Source: Nocardia thailandica NBRC 100428 (lineage in GTDB: Bacteria; Actinomycetota; Actinomycetes; Mycobacteriales; Mycobacteriaceae). From it: a stretch of 33,161 nt of DNA. Positions 7,787 to 15,514 of the stretch are shown here, in pieces. The stretch lies in the NCBI RefSeq assembly GCF_000308795.1, contig NZ_BAGK01000176.1, forward strand, positions 1 to 33,161, in the 5' to 3' direction. Position numbers and translations under genes: made by a program. The notes beneath the pieces were generated by a model. It did not search any database and had not been told where the DNA came from. It was given only the letters and a program-made list of their open reading frames with translations. Position 1 is the stretch's first letter. The number at the start of each line of letters is the position of its first letter.

Positions 7787-8485
7787 TCACCGGTGCGGCT
7801 CGGTGACCTCCTTCGGCAGCGGTCCGCTCATCGCCACCGAGGACCCGGTCCAGGTATAGGTGATCGTCGCGGGACCGCCCTGCGGCGCCGCGAACGGTTC
7901 GTCCCCGGCCAGCCACTTGTACTGGGCCGTCACCGAATTCCCGTTCGATCCCGACACCGAGGTGAACGCGTAGGGCTCCCATGTCGCGGTCCCCAGGTAG
8001 GCGCCCGCGTGGAAGAACAGCAGGTGGATGGGCGCGGCCGCGGAGTTGCCGCCGACCGCCCGCACCCACAGCAGCTGCCCGCACTCGCCGGGCGCGTCGG
8101 TCGACGCCCCGGAGGCGACCCATCCGCCGCCCAGCCCCGCGAGGGCCCGACGCACCCCGGCCGAGGCCGGGTCGATGCACCGCCCCGGCCCGCCGATGTC
8201 GTCGGCCGCCCGGCCCGGTGTGGTCTCCGGGGCGGGCGCGACCGTCGGCGCCGTCGCCTCCCCGCCCGGGCGCCCGGTGGCCGGCGCGCCGGTCGGCCGC
8301 CCACCCGGCGCCTCCTCGACCTCGGGGGACGGCGCCCCGGTCGCCGTCGCCTCCGGTCGCGCCGAGGACGTGACCGGCGCGGCGGACGTCCCCGCGGCCC
8401 CGGTCGTCCCCTGCTCGCCGGTGCACGCGACCAGCGAGGCGGCGACCGCCGCGACCAGCACAGACACCCGAATTCCGTTCTTCAT
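7787..8485 (-). CDS. LppP/LprE-family lipoprotein
   Basis: A 232-residue secreted lipoprotein. The basic N-terminus and hydrophobic stretch end in the lipobox LVAC with Cys21, so it is expected to be lipidated and anchored outside the cytoplasmic membrane. A Thr/Ala/Pro/Gly-rich linker (about 22-95) leads to a C-terminal domain. That domain has two Cys (in GRCID and GECGQL) that could form a disulphide, and the stretch IHLLFFHAGAYLGTATWEPY. The stretch matches my recollection of the mycobacterial LppP/LprE lipoprotein family, whose biochemical role is not settled. The ATG at 8485 has an AGGGG-type ribosome binding site. It is probably monocistronic, with a hairpin downstream. Confidence 0.85.
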   Translation of the reverse strand: MKNGIRVSVLVAAVAASLVACTGEQGTTGAAGTSAAPVTSSARPEATATGAPSPEVEEAPGGRPTGAPATGRPGGEATAPTVAPAPETTPGRAADDIGGPGRCIDPASAGVRRALAGLGGGWVASGASTDAPGECGQLLWVRAVGGNSAAAPIHLLFFHAGAYLGTATWEPYAFTSVSGSNGNSVTAQYKWLAGDEPFAAPQGGPATITYTWTGSSVAMSGPLPKEVTEPHR

Positions 8486-8626
8486 GGTTCCCCTCGATCC
8501 GCTCGGAGCTCCGTCGTCGACGGCTCTGCCTGCTGCATCGGGAGCCCACGGAACCCCGTTAGGCCGATCGAGCGGATCCCAGCCCTTGGTGGCGAAACCC
8601 GCACCCTCCCGGACGGGACCCGGGCG

Positions 8627-8857
8627 TCACTGCTCCCCCGCCGCCGCCTGCTGCTCGGCGGCCGTCAACCAGTCCTCGACGTTGTCGAGCGTCCCCCGGC
8701 ACACCACCCGCGCCGGCGAGTACAACTCCCACCCGTAGGGCGGCGCCGGCGCCCGCCGCACCGCCAGCCCGCGATTCCCCGCCCGCGCCTCGACCCGGCG
8801 CAGCCGCGCCGCGATCGGGACCGAACCTCCTGGTTCGGTACAAGCACCATCCACCAT
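8627..8857 (-). CDS. Small hypothetical protein
   Basis: A 76-residue frame whose middle and end (LRRVEARAGNRGLAVRR, YGWELYSPARVV, GTLDNVEDWLTAAEQQ) look protein-like. They loosely recall small actinobacterial proteins of unknown function with an Arg-rich start and a LDDVEAWL-type end. No catalytic motif or membrane segment is seen. The start is uncertain: the ATG at 8857 has only a weak site, and a strong AGGAGG near 8825 lies inside the frame with no start codon just after it. It lies upstream of the lipoprotein gene, 141 bp away on the same strand, and is divergent from the XRE gene. Function unknown. Confidence 0.5.
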   Translation of the reverse strand: MVDGACTEPGGSVPIAARLRRVEARAGNRGLAVRRAPAPPYGWELYSPARVVCRGTLDNVEDWLTAAEQQAAAGEQ

Positions 8858-8981
8858 CCCGAGCTCTCACGACCTCTCGACGAGTCCGAAACCTGGGTTG
8901 CACACCCGGCGTTCGGGCCATTGCCTCCTGGCGCCGGGGTGCTGATCAGCATCATGCGCCGTCCAGTCGAATTCGTCTATC

Positions 8982-8999
8982 TCAGACGGATACGTCTGA
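8982..8999. promoter_or_regulatory. Operator-like palindrome before the XRE/cutA pair
   Basis: TCAGACG-gata-CGTCTGA is a perfect inverted repeat with 7-bp arms, ending 12 bp before the XRE start codon. A second short inverted repeat, ATAC-tcggc-GTAT, spans 9001-9013 and covers the ATG. No ribosome binding site is present, so the mRNA may be leaderless and these sites would sit over the promoter. Autoregulation by the XRE protein is the simplest reading. Confidence 0.6.
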
Positions 9000-9011
9000 A
9001 ATACTCGGCGT

Positions 9012-9638
9012 ATGAACCCGACAGCCGACGTGATCCGGCGTCGCCGGAAACACCTCGACCTCTCCCAGACCGCGCTCGGCCGACTCGTCGGCACCGACCA
9101 GAAGACGATCAGCCGATACGAGTCCGGCGAGACCCTCCCCGACCTAGTCATCGGTACCAAACTAGCCGAAGCCCTGGGTGTTTCGGTGAGCGAACTGGCC
9201 GGCCAGGCGACACGCGCCCTCGACCTGTCCGGCGACTGGTGGGCCGCCTGGCAGACCTGGGGCGCCGACGGTGAGCGCGTCGACGTCCACGAGCTGGGCA
9301 TCGTCCAGGACGGCCAGTTCCTGCTGCTGGACGGCGCCCGCGCCCGTCCCGTCAGCGAGGGCTCCTACGAATGGCGCGGCGAGCTGCGGGTCTGGGACAA
9401 CGAGTCGCTGATGGGCTGGTACGTCGCCACCGAGGCGGCCGTGCGGTCCAAGGGCGCGCTCTATTTCGCGCTGCATCCGCAGGGCCTCGCCCTGGCGGGC
9501 ACCTGGGTCGGCCAGTCCGCCGCGGGCATGGTCGTCCGGGGCTGGGGCGCGATCACCCGGCACCGCCGCCTCGCCGAGCCCCTGGTGGACGCACTCCGCC
9601 GCACTGACGGACACTTGACCGCATGGCCGAGCAGCTAG
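9012..9638 (+). CDS. XRE-family regulator with a C-terminal beta-rich sensor-like domain
   Basis: A 208-residue protein. Residues about 5-62 form a Cro/C1-type helix-turn-helix (LSQTALGRLVGTDQKTISRYESGETLP). The remaining 140 residues are beta-strand-like and rich in Trp and Gly (SGDWWAAWQTWG, YEWRGELRVWDN, LALAGTWVGQ), suggesting a barrel-like ligand or stress-sensing module. I do not recognise a named family for it. The ATG at 9012 directly follows two palindromes and has no ribosome binding site. The 3' end overlaps cutA by 16 nt, so translation of the two is likely coupled and the regulator may control CutA. Confidence 0.85.
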   Translation: MNPTADVIRRRRKHLDLSQTALGRLVGTDQKTISRYESGETLPDLVIGTKLAEALGVSVSELAGQATRALDLSGDWWAAWQTWGADGERVDVHELGIVQDGQFLLLDGARARPVSEGSYEWRGELRVWDNESLMGWYVATEAAVRSKGALYFALHPQGLALAGTWVGQSAAGMVVRGWGAITRHRRLAEPLVDALRRTDGHLTAWPSS

Positions 9639-9946
9639 TCACCGTCACCATCACCGCCGAATCCGCCGACTGGCTGGCCGATTTCACCCGTGCCCTGGTC
9701 GCGGACCGGCTGGCCGCCTGCGGCAACATCCTGCCCGCCGTGCGCTCCATCTACGCCTGGGACGGCGCCGTCCAGGACGACGCCGAAGCCCTCGTCCTGC
9801 TGCACACCCGCGCCACCCACGTCCCGACGATCATCGCCCGCGCCGACAAGGAACATCCCTACGACACCCCCCAGGTCCTCGCGGTTCCGGTCACCGACGC
9901 CCACCCGGGCTACCTGGCCTGGGTCCTGGAGCAGACGGCGCTCTGA
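9623..9946 (+). CDS. cutA: Divalent-cation tolerance protein CutA
   Basis: A 107-residue CutA1-family protein, a small trimeric ferredoxin-like protein linked to divalent metal (copper) tolerance, with an unsettled mechanism. Family features are AACGNILPAVRSIYAWDG, the acidic DDAEALVLLHT strand, HPYDTPQVLAVPV and the C-terminal GYLAWVLEQT. Length is normal. The ATG at 9623 lies inside the end of the XRE gene in another frame, which ties its expression to that regulator. No separate promoter is seen. Confidence 0.95.
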   Translation: MAEQLVTVTITAESADWLADFTRALVADRLAACGNILPAVRSIYAWDGAVQDDAEALVLLHTRATHVPTIIARADKEHPYDTPQVLAVPVTDAHPGYLAWVLEQTAL

Positions 9947-10011
9947 CAGCGCCGCCCGATCCGCCACCGGAGCCGCCACGGGCTGTCGGTGCCGAGCCCC
10001 ACACTGATGCG

Positions 10012-10752
10012 GTGACCCCCACTTCCCGCCACATCACCACGTGGACCGGCCGAGAGGTCAGGGCCCTGCGCCGCGCCGCCCTGCGGCTCACCCAGCGCGA
10101 GTTCGCCGAACTCCTCGGCTTCAGCGTCGCCGCCGTCAGCAAGTGGGAACGCCGCGGCGCCACCATCACCCTGACCGCCCGGCACGCCGAGGCGATGGAC
10201 ACCGTCCTGTCCCGGCTCTCCCCGGCGGACCGCGCCCGCCTCGACGCCGCGCTGGCCGACCACCCCGGCACCGCTCCGGCCGAGGCCGCGGCCATCGCCG
10301 CGCGCCTCCGGGCCCTGTCCGCGCTGAGCACCGACGACGCCCTCGCCGACACCTACACGCTCACCCTCCACGCCGTCCTCGACGACCACGCCACCGCGCC
10401 ACGCCGCGTCCTGGCCCACCACCTCCACCACACCCACCTCGCCCTGTCCGACCTGCTCACCCACGGCCGCCACCCCCGCCACGCCGCCCGGTTCTTCCAC
10501 CTCGCCGCCCACACCGCGAGCCTGCTCGCCTTCCTGCACACCGACCTCGGCGACCACGGCGCCGCCCAGCTGTACTGCCGCGAGGCCCGCACCCTCGCCC
10601 GCCTCGTCGCCGACCGCGACCTCGAGACCTGGGTCTGGGCCATCGAGAGCCGCTGCGCCCTGCACCGCGGCGACCATCACGCGGCGGGCGACCTCGCCGA
10701 ACAGGGCCTGTCCCTGGCGACCACGGCCATGCGCGCCCTCCACGCCGCCTGA
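10012..10752 (+). CDS. Short HTH regulator with TPR-like helical domain
   Basis: A 246-residue protein with an N-terminal XRE-type HTH (residues about 10-60: GREVRALRRAALRLTQREF, GFSVAAVSKWERRG). It is followed by an all-helical region with TPR-like spacing (AARFFHLAAHTASLLAFL, AAQLYCREARTLARLVADRD, HAAGDLAEQGLSLA). Actinobacterial proteins of this build are usually about 400 residues, so this one is short and may lack repeats. The GTG at 10012 has no clear ribosome binding site. Directly after its stop come four 11-bp phased repeats, and then a small secreted protein gene. The HTH-TPR plus exported mini-protein layout recalls RRNPP-type peptide signalling in Firmicutes; that is inference by analogy only. 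Confidence 0.8.
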   Translation: MTPTSRHITTWTGREVRALRRAALRLTQREFAELLGFSVAAVSKWERRGATITLTARHAEAMDTVLSRLSPADRARLDAALADHPGTAPAEAAAIAARLRALSALSTDDALADTYTLTLHAVLDDHATAPRRVLAHHLHHTHLALSDLLTHGRHPRHAARFFHLAAHTASLLAFLHTDLGDHGAAQLYCREARTLARLVADRDLETWVWAIESRCALHRGDHHAAGDLAEQGLSLATTAMRALHAA

Positions 10753-10796
10753 CGTACGCGTTCCGTACGAGCTCCGTACAACCAGCGTCCGTTCCG
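10753..10796. repeat. Four 11-bp phased direct repeats, probable operator
   Basis: CGTAC begins at 10753, 10764 and 10775, and a diverged CGTCC at 10786, an exact 11-bp period (one helical turn). Units 2 and 3 share the heptamer TCCGTAC. Heptamers at 11-bp spacing are the known layout of SARP/OmpR-type binding sites. The array starts at the base after the regulator stop and lies about 70-110 bp before the secreted protein gene, so it probably controls that gene. Confidence 0.65.
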
Positions 10797-10864
10797 CCGA
10801 CAGCCCCTCTGGACGAAGCTCGAAGTACCCACCCGAGCACCGACGTCGTCCCGAAAGGCCCTCC

Positions 10865-11056
10865 ATGCGAACCCGATTCACTGCCGCCGTCCTCACGACC
10901 TGCGCCCTACCCGCCGCCCTGCTCCTCGCCGCCGCCCCCGCCCGCGCCGTCACCACCACCGACTGCGAGGACGGCGGCGGCATCGTCATCCTCGACCAGT
11001 CCACCACCGAACTCACCTGCCTCGGCGGCTTCTACCACGACCTCGAAGTCCTCTAG
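10865..11056 (+). CDS. Small secreted two-cysteine protein
   Basis: A 63-residue precursor. The signal peptide has basic MRTR, a long hydrophobic core (residues about 5-25) and a cleavage site after ARA at residue 28. The 35-residue mature part begins VTTTDCEDGGG, ends GGFYHDLEVL, is acidic and has two Cys that could pair. The ATG at 10865 has GAAAGG 6 nt upstream. The ClpN-like gene begins 10 nt after the stop, and its AGGAGG overlaps this gene's TAG, so the two are probably one transcript. I do not recognise a family. It could be a signalling peptide precursor, a toxin-like peptide or a short wall protein. Confidence 0.75.
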   Translation: MRTRFTAAVLTTCALPAALLLAAAPARAVTTTDCEDGGGIVILDQSTTELTCLGGFYHDLEVL

Positions 11057-11066
11057 GAGGGACCGA

Positions 11067-11393
11067 ATGACCACCCGAGACCACAGCGTCACCACCATCA
11101 CCGGCTGGATTCCCGTCGGCACCGAACGCCAACTCCACCGCGCCGCAGCCCTGTCCGCCGAACACGGCTACAACTACCTCGCCGAGGAACACCTCCTGCT
11201 GGCCTTCCTGGAGGACCCCCGAGGCTTCCTCGCCGCCCACTGGCCGCCCGACGAACCGATCACCCTCGCCCAGCTGCGCCAGGTGGTCCTGGACAATCTG
11301 CCGCCGGTGCAGGCGCAGCATGTAGGGCCGGTCGGCGCGGTCCAGGTCAGCACGATCCGCACCGGACCCGCCACAGGCAACACCTCGAACTGA
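11067..11393 (+). CDS. ClpN-like (Clp R-domain-like) small protein
   Basis: A 108-residue soluble protein. The stretch ALSAEHGYNYLAEEHLLLAFLEDPRG resembles half of the ClpA/ClpC N-terminal repeat domain, where a helix ends in xxEHLLLALL and binds substrates or adaptors. There is no ATPase domain. Free-standing ClpN-like proteins may act as adaptors or as part of regulators. The ATG at 11067 has a strong AGGAGG 6 nt upstream that overlaps the preceding stop codon, indicating coupling with the secreted protein gene. No partner is evident in the window. Confidence 0.7.
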   Translation: MTTRDHSVTTITGWIPVGTERQLHRAAALSAEHGYNYLAEEHLLLAFLEDPRGFLAAHWPPDEPITLAQLRQVVLDNLPPVQAQHVGPVGAVQVSTIRTGPATGNTSN

Positions 11394-11506
11394 CACCGCA
11401 ACCCGCGAGTCCCTCGTCGACTCACCATTTGCGGCACGTCCGGTCATGAGTCGGCAAGGTCGATCACGAGCCCGGAAAACCGGTGCGCGGATGGCAAACT
11501 GGTCGT

Positions 11507-12529
11507 GTGTCAAATGTGGACGGGGAGCGCGAGCTTCGCTATGAGATATTCGATGCTCTGCGCCTGATGGTCGAGGAGGCAGGCGGCGCAGTCACGCGCG
11601 ATGCGCTGACTTCGTTCACCATCCGGGGAGAACCCCTGCCGCTGATCGACAGAAATCGAGGAATCAGGAATCCGCGCTCTTTCGTCGCGACGCTGTCGGT
11701 CATGTCCAAACCGGGTAGCCCCTACTCCGATGCCACCGTCGGCGAATCACTGTACGGATACGCCTATCGCGAGGGCCCCATCGATCGCGGGGACAACGCA
11801 AAGCTACGCAAGACGTTCACGACGAACCTGCCGTTCATCCTGCTGCGCTGGATCGAGGTCGGGAACGCCACACGGTATGTGCCGGTGTTTCCCGTTTTCA
11901 CGGTGGCCGACGACCCCGCGGAGCGACGCATCATCATCGCGCTGGACGAACGACTGCAGCGCGTCGCCGATCCGCTCCACCTGACGCCACTCGAACGCCA
12001 GTACGCCCAGGTCCTCACGACACAGCGGCTCCACCAGCCGCAGTTCCGCAGTCGAGTCCTCATCGCCTACGAAAACCGCTGTGCCATCTGCCGCCTGGGA
12101 CGGCCGCAACTGCTCGAGGCGGCACACATCATCCCGGACAAGCAGGAACAGGGCACGGCCGATATCAACAACGGTCTCAGTTTGTGCCGTATCCACCACA
12201 CGGCGTTCGACAGGAATCTGATCGGCATCGCGCCCGACAGCACCGTCCATGTCGGCGCCGAATTGCGTCGAGCCGACGATGAAGGCCCCATCGTGGAGTA
12301 CGGCCTCAAAGGTCTGCACCGCGTGAAGCTCCAGCCGCCCTCACACAAGAAGTTCAATCCGTCGCCCGACAAGCTGAGGGCGCGGTTCGAGGATTTCCTG
12401 GCGGGCGTTCCCAGCACGCCCGAGCCGACGCCGATCGCAGACATCGCGTGGCCGGGTCGGCATCGATTCGTGTTCTCGACCGCCGATGCGGAGGCAGCGG
12501 AATCCTCCGCGCCGCTCGCGGATCGATAA
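11507..12529 (+). CDS. HNH endonuclease with N-terminal SRA/PUA-like domain
   Basis: A 340-residue putative restriction nuclease. The N-terminal half (RGIRNPRSFVATLSVM, YSDATVGESLYGYAYREGP, RYVPVFPVFTV) resembles the SRA-like (PUA-fold) modified-base reader found in ScoMcrA-type nucleases. The C-terminal part is an HNH_2 module: CAIC (C192, C195), EAAHIIPD (H207), N222 in INNGLSLC and RIHHTAFD (H230, H231). Such proteins usually cut modified DNA. The GTG at 11507 follows a CAAACT -10-like hexamer by 6 nt with no ribosome binding site, suggesting a leaderless mRNA. The frame also opens at 11483. AGA, AGG and CGA codons are more frequent than in neighbours, a possible sign of transfer. Its stop is 33 bp from that of the converging Z1 gene. 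Confidence 0.85.
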   Translation: MSNVDGERELRYEIFDALRLMVEEAGGAVTRDALTSFTIRGEPLPLIDRNRGIRNPRSFVATLSVMSKPGSPYSDATVGESLYGYAYREGPIDRGDNAKLRKTFTTNLPFILLRWIEVGNATRYVPVFPVFTVADDPAERRIIIALDERLQRVADPLHLTPLERQYAQVLTTQRLHQPQFRSRVLIAYENRCAICRLGRPQLLEAAHIIPDKQEQGTADINNGLSLCRIHHTAFDRNLIGIAPDSTVHVGAELRRADDEGPIVEYGLKGLHRVKLQPPSHKKFNPSPDKLRARFEDFLAGVPSTPEPTPIADIAWPGRHRFVFSTADAEAAESSAPLADR

Positions 12530-12562
12530 CTGACGCCTCCTCCACCGCCTCCCGGCGATGGT

Positions 12563-15514
12563 TCAGACGGTTCCGTCCACCTCCACCACCACGCTCTCCG
12601 TAGACGCGTCCTTCGTTTCGAATCGCACCACCCGGGAATCCCGTCCGAGCGCGGTGGCGGGGGCGATGAAGCCGAAGGTCAGCACGATCTTGCCGGGGTC
12701 GAGGGTGCCGTCGGGGGCGATGTCGGCGAGGTGGGCGGGTTCCACCACCGGGTGGACCAGGATCGCGCCGCGTCGCGGGGCTACCAGGGATTCGGTGGCC
12801 GGATCACCTGAATATTCCATTGCGCCGGCGACGCGGCGGGCGATGGTGCGGTGCCAGTGGTAGCTGATGGTGCCGAAGAGGGGGTCTCGGCGGCGGGCCC
12901 GGTCCCAGCGGGGTAGGAGGTGGTCGGCGAGGGGGAGTTGGGCGGCGGTGCGGTTGGGGTAGGGGCACAGGAGGGCCCAGTCGCGGACGTCGCCGTCGGC
13001 GGTGATCGCGCGCAGGTATTCGAGGTCGGGGGCGAATTGGCGTTCGGCGCGCCAGCGCAGCGATTCGAGGACGTCGAGGACGCGGTCGGCGGCGACCAGG
13101 GTGTGGTGGGCGCCGACCTCGTGGGTGCTCGCGCCGTCGGGGAAGTGGTAGGAGAAGGAGGTGGGGGCGGTGGACAGGTCGCGGAGCAGGGGTGCCCAGG
13201 CGCAGACGTTGTGGCGCAGGTCGGCGCCGCTGGTCGGGTAGGCGGTGGGTTCGCGCCAGCGGCCGGGTGAGCGGACCTCGACCAGTCTGGCGTTGTACAT
13301 CTTGTTCTTGCTCGTGGGCGGGAGCAGCGGCAGGTGCTGGGAGACCAGCGGCGGGACCTGCGCGGGGGTGACCTGCGGTTCGCCGTCGACGGTGGTGGCG
13401 TACTGGCGCAGTTCCCGGCGGAAGGCGTCCTCGTCCTGGCAGATCGCCTCGAACATCTGGTAGAGGTCGAAAGTCTTTCGGCCGGGGCCGGATTCCTCGC
13501 GGCCGATGTAGAGGCGGACGAGGTCGCGGTAGCCGCGGCGGAAGCCGAACCAGCGGCCCATCTGCATGAGGGCGGACATGTTGCCCGCGCGACGGCGGAA
13601 ATAGGAGACGGTGAGGCCCTCGACGGTGAAGCCGCGGGCCAGTTTCTGGCCGCCGACGAGGATCTTCCAGATGGGGCGTTTGTCGAAGTCGGCCTCGCCG
13701 GTCTCCACGGCGGTGTCGCCGTTGACGACGATGATCGGCTGCTGGTCGCCGCCGATGCGGAAGACGGCGGGGGCGAGGTGGGGGCGCAGGTCGTCGAAGG
13801 ACGGCGGGACGGGGTCGCCGTCGGCGCGGGCGGCGCTGACCAGGGCGACGTCGGTGTCGAAGAGTTCGCGCAGGCGGGCGTGGCCGCCGGGGCCCGCGTA
13901 GTCGGCGTCCCGCCAGATGCCGGTGAGGCGGGCGAACAGGTCCCGATGGTCGGCGACGAAGCTGGATTCGTGGACGAGCATGGTGTGGTGGGTGAAGTAG
14001 CCGTCGCCCAGGCCGTGTTCCTCGCGGTAGATCTTCATCGCGGCGGCCAGCACGAACATGTCCACGGCCTGGACGAGCGCGTCGGTGTCGTCCTCGTCGG
14101 CGACGACGACGTCGCGGACGTGGGCCTTCTCGTTCGAGTTGGCATAGGTGCGTTCGTGTTCGGGGACCGCGGAGTCGATGTCGTGGAAGTCGGTGGCGCC
14201 CATGTAGCCGAGCGGGCGTTCCAGGGAGAGCAGGAAGTCCTTGGGGAAGATGTCGGCGGCGTCGGAGGGATCGATGAAGACGTTGGCGTACGGGGTGGCC
14301 GTGTAGCCGAGGTATTGGGCGCGCGGGAGCATCGTGAGCAGCTCGGACAGGGACTGGTTGATGGCGGTGCGCTCGGTGTCGGTGGTGAGCCGGGTGGTGT
14401 TGACCGAGGCCTCGTCGGATTCGTCGTCGATGATAAGGACGGGGATCTCCGAGAGCGGGGTCTTGATCTTCCGCAGGTCCTTCACCAGCTTGGTCAGGAC
14501 GGTCTTGTTCTTCTTGACGACCATCAGCCGCGCCGCCGTGTGCGGCAGATTCGCCGGGTCGTACAGCGGGAGTGCGGGCTCGCGCTTCTCGAACTCGAGG
14601 GCGTAGATGCCCTGCTGGAGGCTGCGGTAGTCGTTGTCGCGGGTGGTGAGGCGGTGGATGTCGAACCAGCCCTGCAGCGACGGCAGCTCGCCGAGTTCCA
14701 GGAAGCGGCGCTCGATCCAGGCCGGGTCGTCGCGGTAGTCGGATTCGTGGTCGGCGGCGCCGCGCAGGATGTTCTCGCGGCCGACGAGTTCCATGTCGAG
14801 CCGGCGCTGGGTCTGGGCGCGCAGCAGGTTCAGGGTGCCCGAGAGCACGATCACCAGGCGGTATCCGGCGTCGAGCGCCTTGGCGACGACGCCGGTGAAG
14901 TTGGCGGTCTTGCCGGACTGGACGTAGCCGACGACCAGCCCCTTGGCCTGGTAGGCGGTCGGCGAGGTCGGGTCGGCGAGACGTTCGACCACCGCGTCGG
15001 TGGCGGCGTCGAGATCGGCGACCGCCTCGGCGGACCAGTGCTTGCCGGTCAGCAACAGGCGGTAGTTGTTCCAGTAGCCCTCGCGGCTGTGCCGGGAGAA
15101 CTTCTGCGAGCGGTGGCGATACCAGGGCTCGAAGCGCTGCCCGATGACCACCGGCGGCGGCAGGGCGGGGACGGGCGCGTTGGCCTCCAGGAGTTTCGCG
15201 GTGGCGAGGTCGACGCCGAGGCGCAGGCAGAGGTGCGCGCGGCGCTCGTCGGTGCGGGGTTCGGCGTCCGACCAGTCGGGGGACGGCTCGAAGTCCCACT
15301 GGTAGAGCCGGGTCCGCCACATCCGCACGAGGTCGGCGTTCTCGGTGACGAGCAGCAGGGCCTCGCGGAAGTCCTCCTCGGTGGCGAACTCCGCGGCCCC
15401 GGCCAGGTCCTCGGCCTGGTAGCGCATGGACGACACGAGGTTGCGCGGCCGGGTCCCGGCCATCTCCCCCAGCACCGCCTCGTGCAGCCGCAGCCGGATC
15501 GCGGCGGCACTCAC
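12563..15514 (-). CDS. Z1-domain protein, SF2-helicase-like ATPase of a restriction/defence cassette
   Basis: A 983-residue protein with SF2-type ATPase motifs in order. P-loop is GYVQSGKT (196-203), motif Ia VIVLSGTLNLLRAQTQRR (about 221-238), Walker B IIDDESDE (361-368) and motif III GYTATP (403-408). A motif V-like GGQKLARGFTVEGL (621-634) and a motif VI QMGRWFGFRRG (651-661) follow. The middle and C-terminal part matches the Z1 domain, found in bacterial operons with GHKL ATPases, nucleases and methyltransferases. It probably remodels or translocates on DNA. The GTG at 15514 overlaps the ATPase TGA in a GTGA, so the pair is translationally coupled; the frame upstream of it is a shadow of the ATPase gene. 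No nuclease motif is obvious inside it, which leaves cleavage to a partner. Confidence 0.9.
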   Translation of the reverse strand: MSAAAIRLRLHEAVLGEMAGTRPRNLVSSMRYQAEDLAGAAEFATEEDFREALLLVTENADLVRMWRTRLYQWDFEPSPDWSDAEPRTDERRAHLCLRLGVDLATAKLLEANAPVPALPPPVVIGQRFEPWYRHRSQKFSRHSREGYWNNYRLLLTGKHWSAEAVADLDAATDAVVERLADPTSPTAYQAKGLVVGYVQSGKTANFTGVVAKALDAGYRLVIVLSGTLNLLRAQTQRRLDMELVGRENILRGAADHESDYRDDPAWIERRFLELGELPSLQGWFDIHRLTTRDNDYRSLQQGIYALEFEKREPALPLYDPANLPHTAARLMVVKKNKTVLTKLVKDLRKIKTPLSEIPVLIIDDESDEASVNTTRLTTDTERTAINQSLSELLTMLPRAQYLGYTATPYANVFIDPSDAADIFPKDFLLSLERPLGYMGATDFHDIDSAVPEHERTYANSNEKAHVRDVVVADEDDTDALVQAVDMFVLAAAMKIYREEHGLGDGYFTHHTMLVHESSFVADHRDLFARLTGIWRDADYAGPGGHARLRELFDTDVALVSAARADGDPVPPSFDDLRPHLAPAVFRIGGDQQPIIVVNGDTAVETGEADFDKRPIWKILVGGQKLARGFTVEGLTVSYFRRRAGNMSALMQMGRWFGFRRGYRDLVRLYIGREESGPGRKTFDLYQMFEAICQDEDAFRRELRQYATTVDGEPQVTPAQVPPLVSQHLPLLPPTSKNKMYNARLVEVRSPGRWREPTAYPTSGADLRHNVCAWAPLLRDLSTAPTSFSYHFPDGASTHEVGAHHTLVAADRVLDVLESLRWRAERQFAPDLEYLRAITADGDVRDWALLCPYPNRTAAQLPLADHLLPRWDRARRRDPLFGTISYHWHRTIARRVAGAMEYSGDPATESLVAPRRGAILVHPVVEPAHLADIAPDGTLDPGKIVLTFGFIAPATALGRDSRVVRFETKDASTESVVVEVDGTV

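Noticed and set aside
11067..11393. The small ClpN-like gene as an ATP-dependent Clp chaperone
   Set aside because: There is no Walker motif; only one N-domain-like repeat is present.
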